Below, one piece after another: positions 46,093 to 57,805 of a DNA stretch of 64,000 bases. Where the stretch lies: NCBI GenBank assembly GCA_032622095.1, contig CP136067.1, positions 92,928,707 through 92,992,706 of the forward strand, in the 5' to 3' direction. This DNA comes from Siphonodentalium dalli. Taxonomy: Eukaryota > Mollusca > Scaphopoda > Gadilida > Siphonodentaliidae. Every line of letters begins with the position of its first letter. Position 1 is the stretch's first letter. A program made the position numbers and the translations under genes. The notes below the pieces were generated by a model. The model was not told the origin of the DNA. It did no database searches and saw only the letters and a list, made by a program, of their open reading frames with translations.

Positions 46093-47165
46093 TTTGAGTC
46101 CCATATTGCAATTACAGATCAATAACTCAGTACTAAGGTGTTGCACCGAGTCAATTGTTCAGTAGGACAATGTCACACTTGTGACATCACACTGTCCTGT
46201 CTCCATACAGGTGATGCGCCAAGCATCTTTATAATACTGAGGTGACGATATCAGTGATAAAGTGTGCTATGTCCAAAATCGTGAAAGCTATAGATCAACT
46301 TGCTTATAAAAACTGTTCTCTCTGAAAACCCCATTTAAGAAATTTTGACTTGCACGAAGCCGTCACATTACGAGTGACCTTGCTTACGGGTCACAACTTG
46401 GTGCGATATTTGAACAATGTACATCTTTAACAGCCACACATCGCTTAATCCGATCAAGCCACTGTTGTGTGAGACTCAATAATCCACCCGTGGGTGGCGA
46501 ACTCTGTTCGTTGACGCTATTGCAACGTGGACATGCTAAACTTCAATTCGAACCAATGACACACACGACACAAACATCAACAGCCTGCAGACCCGCTTCC
46601 GTATAGCTAAACAGCATTTTGTGTCGTGAGGGCCTAGTGTACATGGTGGCGTATTTCATAATCCCACCAGGAAATGACAGCAATGCTTCCGCAGCATTGA
46701 CATATTAGGGTGCATGACGTTTCGATACCTGGTTCTTAGGGCGTTTCGGCACCTGGGTTTTTTGGCACTTGGTTTGGACGTTTCGGCATCTCACCGAAGG
46801 CGTTTCGGCACATTGTTTATTTTGTATGTGACATGATAATGTAATACTAAATGCAATCGAACAGTTCTATATGTAGTCATGCAATAATGAATTGCTCAAC
46901 GGAAGAGGAAACCCCAATCGAATCTGACAGATCACATGATCCAGCTACTTGCTATGAAAACGTAGTCTATGCTATTGTATAGTTCACATGTAATGTAGTT
47001 CCAGGTAGGTTTAGAAAGAGCATACGAGTATGTGAGCAAACTTGTTTAAAGGACTGAAGCCTGAAGAGGACTCAGATTTGACTAATTATAAGCACATTGC
47101 GTATGTTTTCTCAACGTGTTCTCGTTGTGATTCTGAAAAGTGCTGCTAATTTCAGTAAATTTGGC
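46093..47165. other. non-coding stretch with GGCGTTTCGGCA repeats
   Basis: Near 46715-46815 a unit of the type GGCGTTTCGGCACCTGG occurs three to four times with variations. Nothing else is recognised. Confidence 0.45.
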
Positions 47166-47169
47166 CTCT

Positions 47170-47696
47170 TATATTTGGCAGCAATAATATAATTTTGGAT
47201 ATGACCATTGAAAATGTGAAAGTTAGTTTGGCGAATATTTCTGGGCCAAATGACGTTAACCCAGAATTTTACCATAGCCTGAAAATAAAAAAGCGCTTAT
47301 TAAAATAGGCAATACTCAAAATGCTATATGTGGTGATTGGAATCTGGTTCAAAATCAAACGTCAGATAGCTTTAACTAAACATACAAACAGCCCGCGTGC
47401 ACAAGAGTCGGTGTGCAGTCTTGTCGACAGGCTCGAACTGATTGATGTATGGAGATCCAGTAATAAAAACTTTTAAGCGTTTCACTTGGAGAAGAAAGTC
47501 ACCAATAAAAATGGCAAGGCCTGACTATTTCATCGTATCAGATAATATTTTAAGCTTAATTGGAGAACAACCAAACATACTGCCGGGATATAGATCCGGT
47601 CATTCGATTATGATATTATCACTAACACTTATTACTCACCAGAAGGGTCAGGGTTCAACACATTGTGGTGTATTTCTTATCCAATATGTACAGTAG
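47170..47696 (+). pseudogene. LINE endonuclease fragment
   Basis: Reads in shifting frames as a LINE endonuclease: VSLANISGPNDVNPEFYHSL near 47215, GDWNLVQNQ near 47333, RLELIDVWRSSNK near 47428, then KRFTWRRKSPIKMARPDYFI and GYRSGHSIMILSL, where the usual SDH reads SGH. Both ends are truncated; no RT follows on this strand. Confidence 0.75.
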
Positions 47697-47849
47697 TTCA
47701 TGTTTTGCGGGCCTTAGGTGATTTGACAAGCATAATTAATTGATGTTACTGTACGCACTAGAATCTTAATAAGAAACAAAACAATGTTTCTAAAATAGCA
47801 CGAAATTCTGAATACAACTTGGACTCTATACATTATATAAAACTTCTAG

Positions 47850-48795
47850 ATTTTACCAGATTCCAATGACCACCCAGTATTGTAACGATAAAGCACGAAG
47901 CACATTTTGGACGCCATGATCTCTCAGCATATAATCGGGTAATGAGCCGAGGACAGTAACCTGAGGAACACCGGACTCCACTGGTTCTTTCTGGGAGCAT
48001 GTTCCTTCGACGAGGACCTTCAAGTGGCGTGTTGTGAGGAAGATGGTTAGCCATTTATGGATGTTTCCGTAGTTCTCGAGTTTTTTGTAGTAACTTTTTG
48101 TGTGGAACATTATCAAACGCTTTGCTAAAATCGACGACTATCATGTCAGTCTGGATTTTCTTGTCGAAGTAGGTGAATAGTTCTTGAGTGGTGTTGATCA
48201 GTTGAGTCACGCACGAATGGCCCTTTCGGGATCCATTGTTTAAGCCGGTTAAGATTTTATGATTTACTAGATGGTTCACGATGTGTCGATAGATTATATG
48301 TTCCAAGATTTTGCAGCTGACAGATGTAAGGGAGATGGGTCTATAATTCTCTGCTACATGGATATTACCTTTCTTGTGAACATGTTATGTTAGCATCTAG
48401 CCAGTCATTTGGGAGGCTTCCTGCGGCTATGGACCTTTCAAATATGTGTTTCAGGCCTGGATCGATTTGGTAAGCGCAGGTACAGAGCACTATATTTCAC
48501 ATCCATTAGTAGTTTGGTAACGCCATCGAGCGATATGTTTAGTGGTTCAACCCATGGTGGTCTTGCAGCTGATGTATAGCTTGCTGTGATGGAGTCGGTA
48601 TCTTTTGTGAATATTGACCGAAATTGTTCCACTAATATCTCTGCTTTGTCTCGGCTGCTGTTTAGTAGTTGGCCTTTTCTTTTGAGCGGGGGTACTCCGA
48701 TGTTGTCTTGGCGTTTGGCTTTCATGTAAGCCCAGAATGGTTTTGAGCTCTTCTTGGACATACCATCCAGCATGATTCGATTTATGTGGTCCCAT
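47850..48795 (-). pseudogene. LINE-C reverse transcriptase, truncated
   Basis: Pieces: SSKPFWAYMKAKRQDNIGVP and AEILVEQFRSIFT (48438-48773), then GSRKGHSCVTQLINTTQELF, MIVVDFSKAFDNVPHKKLL (48055-48306), then KWLTIF, RHLKVLVEG and VESGVPQVTVLGSLP (47853-48116). The F/YADD box is missing because homology ends near 47850, so the copy is truncated at its 3' end. Confidence 0.8.
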
Positions 48796-49141
48796 TATGA
48801 TCTCTTTCGCTCCATTTTACAGTCCTTCTGGTGTTTGCGATATTTTTCCAATTCCTCTTCTGATGTTTTAGCTTTATTGTGTAGTCTTGCTTTCTTTCTC
48901 AGCATCATCTTTGTTTTTTTTGTGATCCATGAAGCTTTGTTTCTTTCTGGTTTGGTTTTTCGGTGCATGTTCATTGGTGGAAGACATTATTCCGTTTTTT
49001 TCAGATCCTCCCATAGGCAATTCACTGTGTGTCCAACTTTCGGTTGATGATATTGTGGCACATTGTCGATGGTATTTTTTGAAGGAGTACGTTGTTCTCG
49101 GGGTATCATCTGTCGGTAAGGAGTGGTGTAGCAATCGGTAA

Positions 49142-49822
49142 TTATGATGTCATGATATGATATGACATGCCAGGTACGCATGATGTTGATTTAATTAGAT
49201 ATGTATTATTTGTCAGTATTAGGTCCAGCGTGTTGTTTCCTCTAGTCGGTGTTTCCTGTACCTGGGTTAGTTCAAATTTTTTTAGTGAGGTCCACGAGGG
49301 CCTCTTGTACTGTTTTGTCTTGTGAATTTGTCTTGACAGTTTTCGTCTCTCAGTCCATGTCAGTGCAATTGAACTCACCTCCAATGATTATGTTCTTCTG
49401 CCTTCTGCTGTCTAGATTTGTTAGAGATTTTCTGAGTTCCTTGAAGTCATCAAGATTTCATTTTGGCATGTAAAATACAGCCACATACAGTCCTACATAT
49501 GTATGGAAGCCCATTCTATCTCTCAGTTTGTGATTAGATTTAGCTTCTCCGTGGCAACTATGTCGTGTTCTGTGCCAATGAATACGCCTCCTCCCAGTGT
49601 GGTGCGGTCATTTCTTAGGACTTTGATGCCTTCGGAAAAACTTGCGAGGATGTTATAGCATCTTGGGTGGTGGGTGGACCATGTTTGACCCCTCGTATCC
49701 ACGATTCTGAGCCTAGTATCAGGTTTGATGCACTTAAACGTGGCTTCTAGTTGGGCTTTATTGCTCTTTACACTTCTGCAGTTGACTGACATGATCCTGG
49801 TGTTTGTTTTCAGGCTCTTCAC
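49142..49822 (-). pseudogene. LINE-C endonuclease
   Basis: Starts with TRIMSVNCRSVKSNKAQLEA and continues through LRIVDTRGQTW and GTEHDIVATEKLN. After a frame change it reads KKFELTQVQETPTRGNNTLD and LILTNNTYL. These are standard endonuclease segments, interrupted by at least one frameshift. Confidence 0.7.
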
Positions 49823-50029
49823 ATGGTGTAAATCCGTGGTGTTTTTTGGATTTACTACTGCTTTTCCGCCTAGACATCCGACTTGTTGGAGTTGATCTGG
49901 AACCGATTGGACTGCTAGTTTGAAGACATAGGAAGGTTGATGTATTTAAGCTACGTCCTGTCTGCTCAAGGAAACTTGGTGGGCGGTATAGTGATGAGTC
50001 AAATGCATAGCTCCGGAAAGTGAAGCTGT

Positions 50030-50177
50030 CGCAATTTACACTACTGCTGCAGCATAGCCATTCTCTGTTGGTTTGCTCCAGTTGACGGTATTCCTCTAGA
50101 TCTAGTTCGAGGCAAATGTGGTGGAACCATATGTCGCACCCGTCGCAGCATACTGCTTCTTGTTGTCCCAGTTGCAC
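50030..50177 (-). pseudogene. LINE-C PHD finger
   Basis: CCDGCDIWFHHICLELDLEE then YRQLEQTNREWLC: the C-x2-C-x4-H-x2-C core and trailing W-x-C of a PHD-type finger. PHD fingers occur in some LINE ORF1 proteins. The frame continues into a serine-rich stretch ending SRRKSSSKSKKHHGF, then breaks. Confidence 0.65.
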
Positions 50178-50529
50178 AGCACCTTGACAGGATCCATACG
50201 GATATGTCGATGCTTTTCTTGGCCCGGGGTTTTCTTCGATGTCACCGCCTGGTAGTAATAGGATGAGTAAGGCTTATCGCACTCTGTGTGGTCTGGTTAT
50301 ACTGATGTTTGGTATATTTCTCCCTATCATCTTGTTGTTCAGCAGTAAGTAAACTGTAATTTCAGACCAATATTTGTTGTATGTGAAGGAACATCATTTT
50401 TATTGATCATCAAGTATTCCCAGCATAATCAGTAGTAGCGTTGAGTTGAACATGTGTGGCTTCATATTTGTTCTTGTTTTAAGCTCTGATCGATAGTGGT
50501 TTCTGGTATAGCGTGGAATAGCCCACATC

Positions 50530-51220
50530 ACCTAGTCCACTGATCTACCAACAGTTTTGTGCCGCATGTTCTCTAATCTTCTGCAGCCATACCTTACGCA
50601 GTCTCCTGTCGGGATGGATGCCGTCTTTGTATGCTGAGTAGCTATATGTCTGAACTGTTCCTCGTCGGTGTTTGGGATTTCTGGAGGTAGTTTGAGAACT
50701 TTAAAGTAGGAGAGCCTAGGCTATTGTTCAGGCGATGGATTTGACGATTTAGATATGTGCTGGTATCTTCTAACCACGCTTGGTTTTGTTGGGTGGTATG
50801 AAGTATAGGTGTTACTCGTGGAAACATTATTATATCATATTGTTGTGGTTTTCTGGTGTTTATGGTGGACTTCTTGGTTGTAGTCACTTATGGAGAATGG
50901 TGGTATCTCTAGGAATGTTATGTGTAGTCTCTTTTGGTGATAGAAACGGTCCATTAGTTCGCTTGTAGTATCTTGTTACTAGTATCTGATCTGCAAATAT
51001 ATTTCGTGGAGAGATATGTCCATGACTATATCGTTGGGTGATGTCGCAGGTCCCAAGCCAGATGTACACTTGGCAGTGCTTGTCAAAAACGGGCTCAGAT
51101 CGGATGTTTTATCTCAGCCAGCCGTAGCCTTCCCTGGCTTTTAGGCCGGAAAGAGAAAACCATTCAATTGACTTCTCCACTTTGTCATGTGTGTGTATTT
51201 GATCCGTAAGATATATCAGC
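50530..51220 (-). pseudogene. LINE-C SGNH-hydrolase-like region
   Basis: Reads DKHCQVYIWLGTCDITQ near 51060 and KDGIHPDRRLRKVWLQKI near 50600. The latter carries the block V D-x2-H pattern. An in-frame stop separates the upstream segment (VEKSIEWFSLSGLKAREGYG, about 51110-51190). Low sequence quality; the call depends on the two motifs. Confidence 0.5.
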
Positions 51221-51231
51221 AGCATGCTCGT

Positions 51232-51390
51232 GACACACACCGTGTGTAGCATATAATTCCAACCACGCACACCGTGTGTAACATATAATTCCAACCACGC
51301 GCACCGTGTGCAGCATATCATTCCAGCCACGCAGACAGTATGTAGCATGTCATTCCAACCACGCACACCGTGTATAGCATATCATTCGAT
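51232..51390. repeat. VNTR, ~32-bp unit, five copies
   Basis: Unit CACCGTGTGTAGCATATAATT followed by CCAACCACGCA, with drift between copies. It gives an artefactual open frame on -. Confidence 0.85.
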
Positions 51391-52607
51391 CGCTTCCACG
51401 TTGGTCAGCACTCGATCACCTCAACTCAGATATGAATCTCTTAAATATTTGTGTTGATATATGGTCCTACATCTCTTCACGATTTAATCAACAGAGGTAC
51501 GAATTTGACAAATCCTATATTTATGCTTATCAAAGCTTACGTTGGGTGTCAATTTTCGCACTGTTGATGTCCCCTTGTAGCCCAAGAAATGACTTTTTGC
51601 GATCGGTTCGCGGTATAATTTGATGGTCACGATTTGACCGAGCCGATTGTGACTCATTTTATGTACAGATCTCCTCCCCGTATGTATTCTGTGAGTCAAG
51701 CTGGTGGATCTGCAAAGTCTACTCTATACAATGAAAACAAGAAGAAGACCACCTTTGTCTTCCCAATTCAGTAAAAAGCCCCTTCATCTAAGTTTGTCAT
51801 AAAATATCACGTATAGTAAGGTCGCAGAATCGTTAAACTGCCATAGCACCGTGGTTGTCAAGCCGCAGAATCGTGAAATTGGTCGCAGAATCGTCAAAAC
51901 GATTGTGCCGGGTGACACTTGTGTGCCTTCTCATCTGGATGTGGATGGCCCTGTCACCTCTTTATTGCGTCTATGTAACACATGTGGTCATGTGGGCTTC
52001 CCAAGCTACAACACCACGTATAAACAAAATCGGACTCAGAATGTATTCTCCAATCGCCGGACGTGTTTGGTATGACACAGTATAAATATTAATACACAAT
52101 ACATACATGTATAATCGTGGCACATGCAAACAATATAGATCAGAAATCGTGTGCACGTGCACATTGGGGTGGGTGTGTATTGTGGGTTGGGTTTGTTGTG
52201 GTGGGGTATAGGGTGTGTGCATGTGGCTTTTCCATTGTGTATTTCGCTGTGTGGAAGCACGTGCATGTTGGTTTGGGGCGTCAGACAAAGATATTCGTTC
52301 GTAATTGCCCGTTGGTTGTAACGTATACACAATGCGCTTGCCAATACACCGTTGAAACTAATGATACAATCAATTAACTGCTACATGTAGGAACCCAGAA
52401 TCGTCCTTTGGTTACCGATTTACCCTGTGGGTATATACATACTATACATGTATATACAACATTCTTACTGCTATTGGTAATATACTTTCACTGTGAAACA
52501 CGTTTATACTGTCATGATTGTTATGTACACATGTAAATTACACTATATTTTATAACTGTTCTAATTTAGCTCTAGGACCACATTCAGAGGGCATAATAAG
52601 AATTTAC
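51391..52607. other. non-coding stretch
   Basis: CGCAGAATCGT occurs three times at 51825-51897. A GT-rich tract lies at 52160-52240. No gene is recognised. Confidence 0.4.
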
Positions 52608-53314
52608 TACACTCTTAAAAATATAGGTACTTCAGAGTACCTGTGTATGTACTAAGCTTTGTCCCAGGGGGAGTACCAACTTTTTGGTACTCTGGAGTAC
52701 CAAAAGTTTAGGTACTCTAGAGTACCAAAATGTTTGGTACTCTAGAGTACCAAATTGTTGGTACTCTGGATTACCTAATAATTATTCAAGTTCTACCCGG
52801 GCATTGTGCATATAATAACCACCCCGCATTTATGTCACCGAAGCCATGACGTTCACGATATGAGGTGCCAAGAAATAGATGCTTTCATGATACTATAGAT
52901 CCAGCAATTTGATACTCCAGAGAACAAAACAGCCCTGAAACCGGCAAATTTAACAATGTGACATGTTAGATTCCAAATTATGCTGCCGCGTTTAAACATC
53001 CAATTAAGTAAAAAACCACAAAGACTCCCTTGCATATTGCTAAATGAAATAATCCGACAGATCTACGACCGCGAGTCGACGGGCGGCCATTTTTCACTTT
53101 AATTTAATCGTTTGCACACGGCACTCGATATTGACACACCCACGGTCTCACCCAATCAGCATGGAGCCAACGATTGGCACTCTGTGGAGTACCAACTCAT
53201 GTGGTTCTATAACGCTAAACAGGCTCTAAAGGCTTATAGTACCAAACTCTCTGGTACTATCGCGGCTTTTGGTTCCATGGGGTACCTAAATAAATTGATT
53301 TATTTGAGAGTGTA
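52608..53314. mobile_element. TA-flanked inverted-repeat element with GGTACTC palindromes
   Basis: TA-CACTCTTAAAAATATAGGTAC at the left (52608) and GTACCTAAATAAATT...TTGAGAGTG-TA at the right (to 53314) form terminal inverted repeats with a TA target duplication. The left subterminal region (52620-52790) holds an array of GGTACTC(T/C)AGAGTACC-type palindromes separated by 6-10 bases. Scattered half-copies occur at 53180-53290. There is no coding potential. It is probably a non-autonomous DNA transposon of a TA-targeting superfamily. Confidence 0.7.
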
Positions 53315-54615
53315 TGTTATCATATATGTTGCATATACTGTAATTGATATGTATGTTTAACCGAAATGAATCTTATCTGATCTCATCAGCGGACTTCGTC
53401 TGAATATGCAGGGGTTTTGTATATGATTCTAACCAAAATTGTTATGGATGTTCAGCGTCACGATGACTTTCAAATCGAATTGTTCGCAGATTTAGTTTTC
53501 GGCTTGTTCGGTTCTAGAATTATTATTACAGGACCCTTTAGCCACGTCCCTGCTAACTCATGATTTACACTGACTTTGTTTCCATTCGTTCTACAGTTCC
53601 GGCCTATTATATAGAATAACACAGAATAGCCTATACTACTAATATGACATTAGCACATAAAACACAAGCATACACGTTTTCGCCCTTGCACATGCACCCT
53701 CACCCTAAAAATGGTCCATGTACCGGCCTGTCCCAATGATAATGGGGATATTTTCTATCAGAAACGGTCAAAATGCGAAGTATATCATCCGCATCTCTGA
53801 CATCCCAAATCTGGTTTGGCGACATCGCATCGCAGGATCGATCCGCGGATTTAACACCGTAAATTATGGTTGGTACCCACACTTGGTCGCGGATAGTATA
53901 TTTGCGAACCGCTCTGTATGCTAGACAATTTTATGGCTAATTAAACATAATTTTTTCTATTAATATACGCATTAATCCGTCAATGGCTGATAATTAATTG
54001 TCAAACGATCTACCTAATGTCAAAAAGTGTCTACTATTTATGATAAATCATAAATAAGCCGGAATTTCCATTAAATGTATCGGGATGAGAGCAAGCTATG
54101 TCGCTATCCCATTGAGGGAGCATTCCGCTTTACGAAATTATGTTTTGAATAGTGGACATCACCATTCAACTGGGAGATATCTAGATTCATCTGAGGGAAG
54201 ATATAGTCAGTTACCAAAACCGCATGGTCTGGTTTGGCGATACCTCCGGGTTTGGCGATACCACGTACACGGGGGTGTAGTTATGTGTTCTGTTTCTCAA
54301 GTATGTTGTGCCTTTCATGTCATGTCTGTTTGAATTTCGTCTTCATAACTGCTAAATGTCTCATCATTGTACTGTTCACGCCTGTCTCATTGTGGCGAGG
54401 TACCGGGAGGCTGCTATATGCAGTGTAGCACCATTTGACTGTTTCAAAATGTTCCCGTTTGGGAACCCTCTCGCTAAAGGCAATATATATAGGTGCTTGA
54501 TTATACTTCAAACTTTCGAGTTGTATATGATTATTGTTATTTCTGGACTATTGATTAAAACACATCTTTATTTGACATGAACGCTTATTTTTTATCATCG
54601 CTACGATATGCGGTC
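53315..54615. other. non-coding stretch
   Basis: GGTTTGGCGACATCGC-like and GGTTTGGCGATACC segments repeat loosely at 53814 and 54232-54262. No gene is recognised. Confidence 0.35.
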
Positions 54616-54619
54616 ATTT

Positions 54620-56150
54620 ACCCTAAAAGCAACACATTTTCTTTATACTGCACCCGCTGGAAATTAAAAGTGAATATACTGAAAACGAAAATCGTTATAT
54701 TTGGCCGTAAGCCAAGACACGCGGACCACCTTAATACATTTTCATTGGATGATCATATTTTACAAATACCTTGGTACAACTTTCCACAAAAATGGCTCTT
54801 TTGCCATGGAAAGAAACACCAGGTGCAAGTCAGCAAAAAGTGCCATGTACGCACTGCTCAGCAAAGCCAGAAGGAACAAACTCACCATTGAATGTATCCT
54901 CGAAGTATATGAAAAGTCCATCATACCTATAATGTTGTATGGTTCTGAGGTATGGGGCCACGAAAATTTGACCTGCTTCTCGAAACTTGAACTATGGTTT
55001 CTAAAATTTGCTCTAGGATTGAAAAAATCCACACCAACCGCCTTTGTATATGGAGAACTTGGAATATATCCAATCGCAGTGAAAATCAAGACTCGTTTCC
55101 TTTCTTACTGGACTAAGCTTATCACAATGCCTACAAGCAGAGTGCCGCTTATACTGTATTATATTATGCACCAATTGTATTCTCACACTGTTTTTAATAA
55201 CCCATGGATTAAATGTTTACATGACTCGCTTAATGGCTTCGGAATGAGTAACGTGTGGAATAATCAGTACATCACAAATCCCAAGCACTTCATGCAAACT
55301 ATCGAACGAAAACTGCACGATTTCTATCTGCAAGAATGGTGGACATCGATAGCAACATCCCGTAAATTCGCCTTTTATCGTATTATCAAGACCTCATTTG
55401 AACGAGAAAGTTACCTATCAATAACAAACCACCGAGTCGTGCAAAGCATCCTTCTCTTCCGTACCAGGAACCATAAACTCCCAATAGAATATGGCGCGTG
55501 GACCAATGCCGCATATTCGGATATATTGTGTACCCTCTGCAACTCAGAAATAGGCGATGAGTATCATGTCATCCTTAAATGTATTGAACTCCAAGACATA
55601 CGCGTACAATACCTGATACCATACTATTACCAGAGACCAAACGCTAACAAGTTAGCAGCACTATTCAATAACCGCAACAGAAGAATTACCAAGAATCTGT
55701 CAGTTTTTATAAAAAAGATCATTGATATATTTCGGAACTCTTGAGGCTACACTTTCAGACAAACAAGTAACCCACCTTCAAAATATACCGATATAACATA
55801 CTTGTTTCTTACATGTACCAAATTGTATAAAGAAGCGTCAAATAAGCGCCACGAGTATATACTACAATCTGACTCCTCTTGAGGCTGAATCACTTAAACC
55901 ATTCAAAATCCATATCCACTGACCGAACACGTAACCATTACGCCGAAATTAATAACAATAACCTATCAGAAAATATATATATAATTATATACAGATCAAG
56001 ACACTATTGTATACACAACTATATTATATATCTAAATGTGCATTCATGCAAAACAAATTTATATTTGCATCGATATTTGTAATAACCATGTTTCTGTTAT
56101 ATCTACCTTGATGATCAGAATACTAATAAATTGAATTGAATTGAATTGGT
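54620..56150 (+). pseudogene. 5'-truncated LINE: end of RT, C-terminal domain and 3' tail
   Basis: Begins inside RT domain 7 (RWKLKVNILKTKIVIFGRKP). Near 54757 a frameshift moves to the frame 54701-55744 (YKYLGTTFHKNGSF, then SIIPIMLYGSEVWGHENL). The C-terminal finger is CTLCNSEIGDEYHVILKC. The 3' UTR runs to a (TTGAA)n tail near 56125-56148. Same clade as the fragment at 7243 and probably the endonuclease piece at 47170. Otherwise the 347-codon frame is clean, so the insertion is fairly young. Confidence 0.85.
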
Positions 56151-56486
56151 GTCACATGCAGCACCTCTCTATTGGTAACACGCGTTACACGTTTTTAGAA
56201 CTTCTAGTACTTCGTGTCAATATACACACCTGGTCAAGTGGTTCTGCTAATGTGCTATGATGCGGTTGGGACCTGCTGAATTGATATGATGCTATAAGAG
56301 CAAACTGATGCTGTTAACAGAAAGTACCGTTGTAGTTTTTAATTTGTCTTTTTCGCGGTGTTCCGATAATGTGAACATATTAGGAAAAGTCAGTATGCGA
56401 AACACCAGAGCAGGTATTATTATATTATATTATAATTACACCCACTTCATTCTCTATAGTAAATTGCCGTTGAGTTTATCAAAGCT
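56151..56486. other. non-coding stretch
   Basis: Nothing recognised apart from AT-rich sequence. Confidence 0.4.
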
Positions 56487-56515
56487 AATGTAATTATATC
56501 GCATAATTACATTAG
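56487..56515. repeat. short perfect palindrome (12-13 bp arms)
   Basis: TAATGTAATTAT and ATAATTACATTA are exact inverted copies around ATCGC. It is smaller than the other fold-backs. It lies immediately beside the frame at 56512. Confidence 0.8.
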
Positions 56516-56832
56516 GTCGAGATTTTATCAGTGCAACAAAAACGACCCAAAAGTACTTGCGCGCAATGATATTTGTAGTCCGTTACATAGTAACTAAGGA
56601 CACCGCTTTCTTCACACTCGCTTCGCAGTACACATTTTTTTCCACGAACGGTGTGAAAGCCAATAAAAGAGTAATAAATAAATATACAAATAAAGACAAT
56701 GCCCCAATTAAATAAACATTCCCAAGCTTTTTGCATAGTATAAATTTGGTCGTATTTGCGACGATATTTGGCATATCCATTTAGCAAGGCATCTGTGGGA
56801 ATGTTACCCAATCCTGTTTTTAATAACTGCAA
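56512..56832 (-). CDS. hypothetical membrane/cysteine-rich protein
   Basis: 106 codons from ATG. It shows one strong hydrophobic segment (WGIVFICIFIYYSFIGF, residues about 43-60). A short cysteine-rich tail follows (KKCVLRSECE, YHCAQ, RFCCTD). The arrangement could suit a small secreted or type II membrane peptide starting at an internal Met. I recognise no family and see no supporting splice or polyadenylation signal, so it may be chance. Confidence 0.2.
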   Translation of the reverse strand: MQLLKTGLGNIPTDALLNGYAKYRRKYDQIYTMQKAWECLFNWGIVFICIFIYYSFIGFHTVRGKKCVLRSECEESGVLSYYVTDYKYHCAQVLLGRFCCTDKIST

Positions 56833-57650
56833 TTTCTATATTTCATAGAAAACACAAAGTGACAAACATGACGATGATCAACCACGGTGATGAGAATGAA
56901 CTTTAAAATTATAGATTTGATCTTGACTAGTTAATAATATTTCAATGTAATTAAACAATTACCACACACAAAAAAAACCTTGAGCTTTACTGACTCAGCA
57001 CAAATCTACAATCGGTACATTTACAAAATATTCTTTAGAAGATGAATGTAAACTAGTTTTTGAACAATCACTTGAAATTTTACAAATATTAAGAATAAGT
57101 TTTGGAAAAATAAATAATCTAACTAATATTCCATAAATACCATGATGGTTTATTCTTCTGAAAACTTATTTTTTTCGGTAAAATCTCAAGTGATTTTCGT
57201 GAGTGAAAATATCTCAATCTGGAAACAAAATTGACTGAATGCCGACAGATATCGGATAATTCCTGTAACAAAATGTTCACTAAACTTACTGATTATCACA
57301 CGTTAATGAGTCCCAGTAAACATGGAAACTAAAATGTGTGTTCCTCTTCCAATATTCTGCTGATAATGTTATTATTTCGTCGAAAGTTTATTAATTTTAC
57401 GAATCATTATCGGCCATGTTTGTGCTCCGTCCTTGACATACGCTTCGGGGAAAAACCAACTCGATCGATTGATCGATATTATACGGACGGAAATGGGGCG
57501 AGTTGGCTTCGGCCCGAGTCGTCACAGTTCCTAACCGAACAGTGAAGCTGTTTCGGCCCTTTATTTGAGAACATATATTTCCTTGCTTCAACCGTCTTTG
57601 AAAGGCGAAAAAAAATTTAAATCAACATTTAACAATTAATGGTATAATTA
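56833..57650. other. non-coding stretch
   Basis: Nothing recognised. Confidence 0.4.
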
Positions 57651-57805
57651 TAAGGAATAATCTCGGTTTCCCAATGTAATTACACAGTCTAAAGGCATAT
57701 GCCGAATCAAAAACTCTTATAAATCGCTTCGCGATGTATAGGTTTGTGATTCGGCATATGCCTTTAGACTGTGTAATTACATTGGGAAACCGAGATTATT
57801 CCTTA
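57651..57805. repeat. perfect 59-bp fold-back, 37-nt loop
   Basis: 57651-57709 is the exact reverse complement of 57747-57805 with no mismatch. The loop contains ATCGCTTCGCGAT, itself a small hairpin. This is the longest perfect fold-back in the window. The stem is unrelated to the others and has no coding potential. Confidence 0.95.

Larger units (their letters stand above)
47850..51220 (-). mobile_element. LINE-C: decayed LINE with SGNH, PHD finger, endonuclease and RT
   Basis: On -, 5' to 3': an SGNH-like region (50530-51220), a PHD finger (about 50030-50177), an endonuclease (49140-49822) and a 3'-truncated RT (47850-48773). Frames are broken at many points, so this is an old copy. The order SGNH/PHD then EN-RT fits LINEs of the CR1/L2-like group that carry an ORF1. 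Confidence 0.75.

Noticed and set aside
53718..54333. Frames of 60-82 codons around 53.7-54.3 kb
   Set aside because: Opposing frames overlap, no splice support, no motif.
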